Shown here one piece after another: positions 6,440-12,828 of a DNA stretch of 17,916 nt. The DNA is from JBGPIK01 sp041484845. GTDB lineage: Bacteria; Desulfobacterota; Binatia; UBA9968. The notes under the pieces were generated by a model that made no database searches, was not told the DNA's origin, and worked only from the letters and a program-made list of their open reading frames with translations. Position 1 is the stretch's first letter. Every line of letters begins with the position of its first letter. Where the stretch lies: the NCBI GenBank assembly GCA_041484845.1, contig JBGPIK010000096.1, forward strand, positions 1-17,916, in the 5' to 3' direction. Position numbers and translations under genes: made by a program.

Positions 6440-8203
6440 ATGGACCGTCACCTCACTGTGATCATTGGCGCGGGCCCGGCCGGCCTCAGCGCCGCCTGCG
6501 AACTCGGTAAACTCAAGCGTCCGACGCTAGTATTGGAAGCGCAGGATGCGGTCGGAGGCCTGGCGCGCACCGAAAGCTACAAAGGTTATTTTTTTGATCT
6601 CGGAGGGCACCGCTTCTTTACTAAAGCGAAACCGATCGAGTTGATGTGGCGCGATCTGCTCGGGGCGGATTTTCTCCGCCGGCCGCGCTTATCGAGAATC
6701 TATTATAATCGCAAGTTCTTTTATTATCCGTTAAGGCCGCTCAACGCCTTGCTCGGACTGGGCTTCTGGCGCAGCCTAATGATTGTGCTCAGTTACTTGC
6801 GCGCGCAACTCTTCCCGCACCAGCGCGAAGAAACATTCGAACAATGGGTAACCAACCGTTTTGGGAAAAGGCTTTTCGAAACCTTCTTCAAAGCCTACAC
6901 AGAAAAAGTCTGGGGGCTTTCGTGCTCGGAGCTGCGCGCCGAATGGGCGGCGCAACGGATCCGCGGCCTGTCGTTGAAAACCGTCGTCTTCAGTATGTTT
7001 GCAAAGCCCAAGCTAACCATTAAGACTTTGATCGAAGAATTTCACTACCCGCGTCTCGGCCCCGGGATGATGTGGCAAGCGGCCAAAGAAAAGATCGAAC
7101 GCGAGGGTTCCGTTGTCCGGCTGAACTGTAAGGTTGTGGCGGTGCGCCGAAACGACCGGCAAATCGCGAGCGTGATCATCTCCCACAACGGCCATTCGGA
7201 AGTGATCGAAGGTTCCGCATTTGTCTCCAGCATACCGGTCAACGAGTTCATTTTGAAACTTGACCCGCCGCCCCCCGTCAAGGTGTTAGAAGCGGCTAAT
7301 GGACTTCGTTACCGCGGGCTCCTCGTGGTTTGTCTAATTATCAACGAGGCCGATCTCTTCCCGGACAATTGGATTTACGTTCATGATCCCGAGGTGCGCG
7401 TCGGGCGGATTCAAAATTATAAGAACTGGAGCCCGGACATGGTCCCCGACGGCACGAAAACGAGTCTGGGGATGGAGTACTTTTGTACTCCGGGTGATGC
7501 CTTGTGGAACTTACCGGACGCGGAATTGATCGAGCTCAGCCAACGCGAGCTTGAGCGCATCGGCTTGGCGCTCGCGGCGAAGGTTGAAGACGCGCATGTT
7601 ATCAGGGCACCCCATGCGTACCCCGTTTACGATTCTGAGTATAGTGAAAGAGTCGCGATCATTCGCGAATTCCTCGCTGGCTTGGAAAATTTTCAAACCA
7701 TTGGCCGCAATGGCTTGCATCGCTATAACAATCAAGACCACGCGATGATGACCGGTTTGTTGGCGGCCAGAAATCTTGCCCTCGGCGAACGCAACGATCT
7801 TTGGAGCGTCAATACTGAACCAGAATATCACGAAGAAGCGCTGCTGGGGGAGCAAGCGGTGGAAGAGGCTCTGGCACGCATTTTTACCAGGCTCGACCGG
7901 ATAGCCTTCGGCCTTTCCCTCGGCACGGTCGCAGGCGCGGTATTGTTTTTGGGGACACTCTTCCTGGCGATCAAGGGCAGCGATGGAATGGCGCGGAATG
8001 TGCGGCTGCTGGGTCAATATTTTCCGGGATATCGGATCACGCCGCTGGGCGGCGTGATTGGATTTGTTTATGCGTTCGCAAGCGGATTCATCAGCGGGTG
8101 GTTTTTTGCGTTCTTGCGCAACGCAATGATGTTTTTCTACATGGCGTGGTTGGAGCGCAAAGCGCAACGCGGGCTCATGCGCAGGATCTTCGATTTTCTC
8201 TAG
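6440..8203 (+). CDS. FAD-dependent amine-oxidase/UDP-galactopyranose-mutase-like oxidoreductase with C-terminal membrane domain
   Basis: Flavoprotein of the protoporphyrinogen-oxidase/amine-oxidase superfamily (COG1232-like), often found in polysaccharide clusters and distantly related to UDP-galactopyranose mutase. The Rossmann ADP-binding motif is at the N-terminus (VIIGAGPAGLSAACELG), followed by VLEAQDAVGGLARTE, the GGHRFF motif, and a C-terminal flavin-contacting stretch NFQTIGRNGLHRYNNQDHAM. The body ends at about residue 480. Residues about 484-587 form an extra domain with two to three hydrophobic helices and the motif QYFPGYRITPLG. That domain is homologous to the whole of the next small protein. 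The length of 587 aa exceeds the usual 430-500 because of this addition. The reaction is not known; sugar-nucleotide or lipid-linked sugar redox chemistry or isomerisation is inferred from context. Confidence 0.85.
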   Translation: MDRHLTVIIGAGPAGLSAACELGKLKRPTLVLEAQDAVGGLARTESYKGYFFDLGGHRFFTKAKPIELMWRDLLGADFLRRPRLSRIYYNRKFFYYPLRPLNALLGLGFWRSLMIVLSYLRAQLFPHQREETFEQWVTNRFGKRLFETFFKAYTEKVWGLSCSELRAEWAAQRIRGLSLKTVVFSMFAKPKLTIKTLIEEFHYPRLGPGMMWQAAKEKIEREGSVVRLNCKVVAVRRNDRQIASVIISHNGHSEVIEGSAFVSSIPVNEFILKLDPPPPVKVLEAANGLRYRGLLVVCLIINEADLFPDNWIYVHDPEVRVGRIQNYKNWSPDMVPDGTKTSLGMEYFCTPGDALWNLPDAELIELSQRELERIGLALAAKVEDAHVIRAPHAYPVYDSEYSERVAIIREFLAGLENFQTIGRNGLHRYNNQDHAMMTGLLAARNLALGERNDLWSVNTEPEYHEEALLGEQAVEEALARIFTRLDRIAFGLSLGTVAGAVLFLGTLFLAIKGSDGMARNVRLLGQYFPGYRITPLGGVIGFVYAFASGFISGWFFAFLRNAMMFFYMAWLERKAQRGLMRRIFDFL

Positions 8204-8210
8204 AGGGGGA
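8202..8210 (+). promoter_or_regulatory. Shine-Dalgarno site setting the start of the small membrane protein
   Basis: AGAGGGGGA overlaps the stop codon of the FAD gene and ends 7 bases before ATG 8218. It favours that start over the in-frame ATG at 8098, which would overlap the FAD gene by about 100 bases. Confidence 0.65.
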
Positions 8211-8217
8211 ACTGGCG

Positions 8218-8538
8218 ATGATCGATGAGGAAAAAAAACTTGAGGAGATCATTTTGACGCGCCTGGTGCGCCTGAACGCGAAAATTCACGGGCTGGTCAC
8301 CGGTATCGTCTTAGGCTTGGGGCTTTTCATTGCTACCAACTGGCTCGTGCTCAAAGGCGGCAAGTCGGTGGGACGCCACCTTTCGCTCCTAAGCCAGTTC
8401 TTCATCGGCTATCGAGTCTCCTTTCTAGGCAGCTTTGTCGGTTTTCTTTACGGATTTATCTGTGGGTTTATCGTTGGCTACTCGATTGCTTGGATGTATA
8501 ACTGGATCGCCGATTTGAGAGACGGTAAAGTCAAATAA
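8218..8538 (+). CDS. Small two-helix membrane protein, free-standing copy of the FAD protein's C-terminal domain
   Basis: A 106-aa protein of no family I can name. After a short charged N-terminus (MIDEEKKLEEIILTRL) it has a hydrophobic helix (about residues 24-43), a polar loop with LKGGKSVGRHLSLL, the motif QFFIGYRVSFLG, and a glycine-rich hydrophobic stretch (about 65-90) with GFLYGFICGFIVGY. It aligns without gaps over about 70 positions to residues 484-555 of the preceding FAD protein. By eye about 30 positions are identical, including KG, LL-Q, F-GYR, G-F-Y-F and GFI-G. The start at 8218 has a strong ribosome site. The gene lies 14 bases after the FAD gene and 2 bases before the sulfotransferase gene, so it is part of the operon. 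A membrane anchor or partner for the flavoprotein is a reasonable inference. Confidence 0.85.
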   Translation: MIDEEKKLEEIILTRLVRLNAKIHGLVTGIVLGLGLFIATNWLVLKGGKSVGRHLSLLSQFFIGYRVSFLGSFVGFLYGFICGFIVGYSIAWMYNWIADLRDGKVK

Positions 8539-8540
8539 CG

Positions 8541-9566
8541 ATGGGAAGTTCCAACGATAATTCCGCGAAACCCCGTGAGGGCTTGAACCCGTCTTCAGTT
8601 CCTTTTTTTATCGTCGGCTGCACACGTTCGGGCACAACGCTTGTTTCACGAATTCTGGATAGCCACTCACGGCTTGCGGTCTATCACGAAAGCCACTTTT
8701 ATCACCTCTTGAGGCACGATCTGCATCGTTACGGAAACCTTGAGCAGTCGTCCAACCTGCGCCGCTTCCTGGCCGACGTGCGAGAGGTGCTGCGACGGCA
8801 AAGAAAAATGACCGTTCCGACGGAAGAGGAATTTCTCGCCGCGCTCAGTGAATCGACTTTTGCCGGTGCGCTCGCCGCACTCTTGACACTATACGCGCAA
8901 CAACAAGGGAAGAGCCGCGGTGGCGACAAGACTCCGGGACACCACAGTTATCTTGCAGAGATCACCGAGCAGCTCCCCCAGAGCCCCCTGATTTTCCTTT
9001 TGCGCGACCCGCGCGACACTGTGGTTGCCATTCACGAGAAATTCGGCACCAGTCTGAAAGGCGCAACGGCTCTGTGGAATGCGGCATATCTCAGTTACAC
9101 GAAGTTTCCAGGCCGGGTTCACCTGATTCCATACGAGGCGCTTGTGCGCCGCCCCACTGAAAGCGTGCAAGCCCTCTGTACTTACCTTGGCGAGGACTAC
9201 GAACCTGGCATGATGCGCTTCTTCGAGCATATTCCAGATCGACTCGCAAGGATCAAATATAACCAAGATCTTCTTACGCCGATCGATCCAAGCCACATCG
9301 GCAGATTTCGCGAGATGTCCAAGAGCGAAATCACACGAGTTGAAGCCGCTTGCGGTATCGGAATGGAAGCGCTCGGGTATAAATTCAGCGGCACCAAACC
9401 CAAGGTTCTCCCGATAAAGGAGCCGACAAGACTCGAGTTCATCATCGATCGGCTGCGTTTTTACGGATGGAACCGTTATCGTTGGCGCCGCGGCTGGATC
9501 CGTTGGAAGGTTGTGCTCCGGCTACGCCTCAAGTACTTTTTATCGCTTGAATGGTTGCGCGGCTAG
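8541..9566 (+). CDS. PAPS-dependent sulfotransferase family protein
   Basis: Predicted sulfotransferase that moves a sulfuryl group from PAPS to a hydroxyl or amine, most likely on a sugar or lipid. The 341-aa product has the 5'-phosphosulfate loop FFIVGCTRSGTTLVSRIL (RSGTT at 29-33), then HPxx-like SHSRLAVYHES, GGDKTPGHHSYL, and the 3'-phosphate motif FLLRDPRDTVVAI (RDPRD at 155-159). It also has IPYEALVRRPTESV and a YLGEDYEP segment typical of the Sulfotransfer_3 group. The region after the RDPRD motif, where a Ser often contacts the 3'-phosphate, reads VVAIHEKFG, so that residue may differ. A basic C-terminal tail rich in Arg and Trp may bind membrane. It starts 2 bases after the previous stop. 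The acceptor is unknown; neighbouring glycan genes suggest a carbohydrate. Confidence 0.88.
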   Translation: MGSSNDNSAKPREGLNPSSVPFFIVGCTRSGTTLVSRILDSHSRLAVYHESHFYHLLRHDLHRYGNLEQSSNLRRFLADVREVLRRQRKMTVPTEEEFLAALSESTFAGALAALLTLYAQQQGKSRGGDKTPGHHSYLAEITEQLPQSPLIFLLRDPRDTVVAIHEKFGTSLKGATALWNAAYLSYTKFPGRVHLIPYEALVRRPTESVQALCTYLGEDYEPGMMRFFEHIPDRLARIKYNQDLLTPIDPSHIGRFREMSKSEITRVEAACGIGMEALGYKFSGTKPKVLPIKEPTRLEFIIDRLRFYGWNRYRWRRGWIRWKVVLRLRLKYFLSLEWLRG

Positions 9567-9587
9567 CGAGCCGCCGCTTTACACACA

Positions 9588-10346
9588 ATGTTGACCCTGC
9601 CGATTTTGACCTTTCACTCCTTGGACGATCAAAGAAACGTCATCTCGTTCTCTCCCGGAGTGTTTCGCCGCGCCATGGGGAAATTGCACGAGAACGGATA
9701 TCGCACACTCAATTTGACCGACGCCGCGATTAAAATTTGTCAAAAACGACCGCTGCCGGACCGTTCATTTGCGATCACCTTTGATGATGGATACCAAAGC
9801 GTATATGAGCAGGCCCTCCCGGTCCTGCGGAAGTACGCAATGTGCGCCACCGTTTTCCTCACAGTGGGAGAAACCGCGACGGCCGAATCGACTAGCCGAC
9901 TGCCTGCGCTAAGCGGTCGCTCCATGCTCAGCTGGGGAGAAATTCGGGAAATGGCAAACTACGGATTCACGTTCGGCGCCCATACGCTGACCCACCCCGA
10001 TCTGACGCGATTGCCGACCGAAAAAGTGGCGGCCGAAATCGGCCGATCGAAAACTATTATCGAAGAGCGGCTCGGCTCTTTGGTCACCTGTTTCGCTTAT
10101 CCCTATGGCCGTTACGATCGCCGCAGCCGAGAAATCGTCCGGCACCACTTTGGCTGTGCCTGCTCCGACAAACTCGGCTTGACCACAAAAGATAGCGATC
10201 TTTACGCGCTCGAACGGGTAGACGCGTATTACCTCCGAAGCGATCGTTTATTTGACGTCATGTTGACCGAGCGGTTTCCGTGGTATATTTTCGCGTGCAG
10301 CGTCCCGCGTCGGATCCGGCGCGCCATTTCTTTCAGAATAATGTGA
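9588..10346 (+). CDS. NodB-type polysaccharide deacetylase
   Basis: Carbohydrate esterase family 4 domain protein, predicted to remove N-acetyl (or O-acetyl) groups from an amino sugar with a bound metal. Over 252 aa the NodB motifs are complete: TFDDG (64-68, catalytic base and metal Asp), HTLTH (132-136, metal histidines), and YPYGRYD (171-177). The N-terminus ILTFHSLDD is the usual first strand. No signal peptide is visible, so it probably acts on a cytosolic or membrane-inner-face lipid-linked substrate. The C-terminal tail is arginine-rich. It starts 21 bases after the sulfotransferase stop and is the last glycan gene before the NRPS part. A decayed carrier-domain fragment begins about 50 bases after its stop. 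Confidence 0.9.
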   Translation: MLTLPILTFHSLDDQRNVISFSPGVFRRAMGKLHENGYRTLNLTDAAIKICQKRPLPDRSFAITFDDGYQSVYEQALPVLRKYAMCATVFLTVGETATAESTSRLPALSGRSMLSWGEIREMANYGFTFGAHTLTHPDLTRLPTEKVAAEIGRSKTIIEERLGSLVTCFAYPYGRYDRRSREIVRHHFGCACSDKLGLTTKDSDLYALERVDAYYLRSDRLFDVMLTERFPWYIFACSVPRRIRRAISFRIM

Positions 10347-10394
10347 CCGTCCACGGGCTTAACGAACCCTGCCAAATTCCTTACGGCGGAGTAC

Positions 10395-10645
10395 GCCTCT
10401 CTAACTAGACGGGTGTCCCATTGGCGTTCATGATAACTTCTTCGATTTGGGGAGCGCTTCTTGATGGCCATTTGGATTGTATCCAAGCTTCGTAAGGTTT
10501 TCGCGATGGAGATATCGCTTCGGTGCTTGCTCGATGCGCCTACCTCGGGTCGGCCGAGACAATTGAAACATTGCGCCGGACGGCCCAAAATGGTGGCACG
10601 CTGTTGGGTCATGTAACGAACGCGGAAGAGACCGGAGAGCGATGA
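10395..10645 (+). pseudogene. Decayed 3' end of a fourth A-PCP gene (carrier-domain remnant)
   Basis: The 387-base gap before the first intact A-PCP gene is not empty. Three reading frames in succession match the carrier domains downstream. IGVHDNFFDLG is encoded at 10420-10452. After a frame change, SKLRKVFAMEIS and LRCLLDAPT are encoded within 10458-10544. After a second change, AETIETLRRTAQN and finally NAEETGER then TGA are encoded at 10550-10645. The order, spacing and tail equal those of the three intact genes (for example SLLDDPT, EVLRSTTQN, EETGEL). The phosphopantetheine region reads DLGSAS instead of DLGGHS, and no adenylation domain is left. At least two frameshifts make it non-functional as a carrier. 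The upstream edge is approximate: GCGGAGTACGCC at about 10386-10397 may match the WAEVL segment. Confidence 0.82.
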
Positions 10646-10737
10646 CGCGTGTTGGCTTCATTTTCAATCTAACAGCGGCGACCTTGAGTCCTCTTGAGAG
10701 GCCAGCGCAACGGGAAACGCCGCGAGAGATATCATGA
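10642..10737 (+). other. 31-codon leader ORF resembling the start of a TubC docking domain, coupled to the first A-PCP gene
   Basis: An ATG overlaps the TGA of the decayed carrier remnant (ATGA) and opens a 31-codon frame. Its first residues, MTRVGFIFNL, match the start of the docking-condensation protein at 17152 (MTTAEFIANL). The DNA around both junctions is nearly identical (GAAGAGACCGGAGAGC). After residue 10 the similarity fades. The frame ends in TGA overlapping the ATG of the first intact A-PCP gene (ATGA at 10734-10737), so it could couple that gene's translation to upstream translation. I read it as the truncated start of a lost docking-condensation gene. Whether it makes a functional peptide is unknown. 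Confidence 0.6.
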
Positions 10738-12674
10738 GCGATTTTTTAAAAACCGGGAGCCTGCCTCCCGAGCAGGAACTCATACGGGCGAAGTGCTTTC
10801 ACCCGAGCGGCACATTTGTAGCGTTCGCAATGGAAGAAACCGAACAGTCCATCCCGTCCCGCTTTGAGAAAATGGCGCGTCTTTACCCCGGTCAGATCGC
10901 GGTCAAGAGCCAGACCGGGATTCTGACCTACGAAGCCCTTAACGCGACCGCCAATCGCATCGCCCATCGTATATTGAGGCAGTACGGCGATAACTCGGAG
11001 CCCGTTGCGCTCCTGGCGGACCACGATGAGCTAACCGTGGCGGCCATGATGGGAATCTTAAAGGCAGGAAAGATCTGTATGCCGCTCGATCCGTCACATT
11101 CCCGTGAAAGGCTTGTCCTCACGTTGAAAGATGCGCAAACCGCGACTGTAGTGGCCAGCGCAAAGAACCGGGATCGGCTAACGGGCCTTGCTGCTGGATC
11201 GTCGTCCATTGTTTCGGACGACGAAATCAATGCCGCTTTGCCGGCGGAGAACCCGTGTGTGCCCGTCAGCCCCGATGCGCTCGCGTACATCGAATACACC
11301 TCGGGCTCCACGGGAGAGCCCAAAGGCATTATGCAGAGCCATCGAGTCAAGTTGCATAGGGTCCTGCGCAATACCAATAGTTTGCACATCTGCGCGCTTG
11401 ACCGGATCGCCCTTTTTTCCTATCTCGTCACGGCCTGGGGAACCCAAGCGTCGCTCAATGCTTTATTGAACGGGTCGACGCTCGCGCTCTTCGACATCAG
11501 GGAGGCCGGGGTCCTGCCGCTCGCGCACTGGCTGCGGTGCGAAGGGATAACCATTTACGCATCGGCCCCTACGTTGTTTCGCAACCTCGCCAACACACTT
11601 TCGGACACTGACCCATTTCCAGCAATTCGCAGCGTGCGGTTGAACGGCGAGCGGATTCTCCGGGACGATGTCGAAATCTTCAAGCAATATTTTTCTCCTG
11701 ACTGTATCTTAGAAGTATCATTCGCGGCGAGTGAAACGGGAACGTTCTGTCAATATTTCATCGATAAGCAGAGTATGATTGCAGGCGACACGGTTCCCGT
11801 GGGGTATCCGGAAGATCGGATGGAGCTACTCATTCTGAACGATGCAAGGGAAACGGTTGGCGCCGGTGTCAGCGGTGAAATCGCCATCAAAAGCCCCTGT
11901 TGCTCGATTGGCTATTGGCGCCGGCCCGAGGAAACCGCGGCCAAGTTTCTGGTCGACCCCTCAGGAAGCGATCCACGAGTTTTCATGACCGGAGACTTGG
12001 GTCGATTGCGGCCGGATGGCTGCCTTGAATATCTTGGGCGCAAAGATTTTCTGGTTAAGATTAGGGGGCATCGAGTCGAGCTGGGCGAGGTCGAGGAAAC
12101 CTTACGGGCCTGCGACGGAGTGCAAGCGGCAGCTGTCGTCTTGAGTCGCGCTGAGGGAAAGGAAGAGCGATTGATCGGCTATGTCGTCGGCAACGGAAAA
12201 ACTCCGATTTCGGAAACTGCCCTAAGGCGCGATCTCGAACGGAAGTTGCCGGAATATATGGTGCCTTCAAGACTTATTGTTCTCGATGCCATACCGACAA
12301 CAGCAACCGGTAAAATAGACCGCCATGTGTTGCCGGATCCGGACCAATTCACGCTGCCTCTGGCTGCGTCCTATGTAGCGCCAACGTCTTACGTTGAACA
12401 ACGGCTGGCGGAGATCTGGGCCGACGTTTTGTCTGTGAACCGCGTTGGTATTCACGATGATTTTTTTGATCTGGGCGGCCACTCATTACTGGCGATGCGG
12501 ATTATTTCGAAGGTTAATGACATTTTGGGGGTTGAGTTGTCGATGCGAAGCTTGCTCGGTGCTCCTACTGTGGCAGGGCTAGCGGGCCTAGTTGAAAGCT
12601 TGCTTGAATCGCGAAAGGGGACGGTACCGAATTGCAGTGCTCCAGGACCTGGGGAAGAAACCGGGGAGCTGTGA
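10734..12674 (+). CDS. NRPS A-PCP didomain protein 1
   Basis: Stand-alone adenylation plus carrier protein of 646 aa. It activates an acid with ATP and loads it on its own phosphopantetheine arm. The N-terminus has EQSIPSRFEKMARLYP and LTYEALNATANRIA. Core motifs are YTSGSTGEPKGI (A3, 188-199), ASETGTFC (A5, 332-339), TGDLGRLRPDG (A7), VKIRGHRVELGEVE (A8) and TATGKIDR with Lys527 (A10). The carrier motif DDFFDLGGHSLLAMRI has Ser584. The pocket position equal to Asp235 of GrsA is Ala234, so a normal alpha-amino acid is not predicted. Hand-read code (235,236,239,278,299,301,322,330,331,517): A W Q A R N S T F K. The protein ends in EETGEL. The start ATG overlaps the leader ORF stop. There is no condensation, methylation or thioesterase domain. 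Confidence 0.9.
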   Translation: MSDFLKTGSLPPEQELIRAKCFHPSGTFVAFAMEETEQSIPSRFEKMARLYPGQIAVKSQTGILTYEALNATANRIAHRILRQYGDNSEPVALLADHDELTVAAMMGILKAGKICMPLDPSHSRERLVLTLKDAQTATVVASAKNRDRLTGLAAGSSSIVSDDEINAALPAENPCVPVSPDALAYIEYTSGSTGEPKGIMQSHRVKLHRVLRNTNSLHICALDRIALFSYLVTAWGTQASLNALLNGSTLALFDIREAGVLPLAHWLRCEGITIYASAPTLFRNLANTLSDTDPFPAIRSVRLNGERILRDDVEIFKQYFSPDCILEVSFAASETGTFCQYFIDKQSMIAGDTVPVGYPEDRMELLILNDARETVGAGVSGEIAIKSPCCSIGYWRRPEETAAKFLVDPSGSDPRVFMTGDLGRLRPDGCLEYLGRKDFLVKIRGHRVELGEVEETLRACDGVQAAAVVLSRAEGKEERLIGYVVGNGKTPISETALRRDLERKLPEYMVPSRLIVLDAIPTTATGKIDRHVLPDPDQFTLPLAASYVAPTSYVEQRLAEIWADVLSVNRVGIHDDFFDLGGHSLLAMRIISKVNDILGVELSMRSLLGAPTVAGLAGLVESLLESRKGTVPNCSAPGPGEETGEL

Positions 12675-12718
12675 TTAGCGACAGCCTAAGAGGCTCCTGT
12701 GGCAGCCCGATCCCTTAA
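12671..12718 (+). other. Possible vestige of a docking-domain start after A-PCP 1
   Basis: The stop of A-PCP 1 overlaps a GTG (GTGA). This opens 15 codons, including SLRGSCG, before TAA. The placement equals the ATGA junction seen after A-PCP 3, where the docking domain has NLRSRG at a similar point. Sequence similarity is weak, so this is supported mainly by position. Confidence 0.25.
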
Positions 12719-12747
12719 GTCTTTTCCTGTCCACGGAAGACTTTGAT

Positions 12748-12795
12748 GCCTCGAACAGAAGTCGCCGTCGAGGCTTCAGCTATAGCAAAAGCCTC
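12748..12795 (+). promoter_or_regulatory. Two mutually exclusive hairpins in the A-PCP 1 / A-PCP 2 spacer
   Basis: Three segments share a complementary core. GCCTCGA (12748-12754) can pair with TCGAGGC (12768-12774), or GAGGCTT (12770-12776) can pair with AAGCCTC (12789-12795), the latter enclosing a GCTATAGC palindrome. The middle segment cannot be in both stems at once. This is the form of an attenuator, lying 34 bases before the A-PCP 2 start, but there is no U-run after the second stem. Nothing else is recognised in the 154-base spacer. It may be chance. Confidence 0.25.
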
Positions 12796-12828
12796 TGCCA
12801 GCGGCGGCTGCATAAATGAGACTTTATA

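Noticed and set aside
7511..8167. Leftward 218-codon frame
   Set aside because: Lies wholly antisense to the FAD protein; no motif and low-complexity basic composition.
10229..10667. Leftward frames of 79-127 codons over the end of the deacetylase gene and the following gap
   Set aside because: They are antisense to the deacetylase 3' end and the carrier-domain remnant. They show no family motif, and the plus strand explains the sequence.
12679..12828. Rho-independent terminator after A-PCP 1
   Set aside because: Hairpins are present but no T-run follows any of them.
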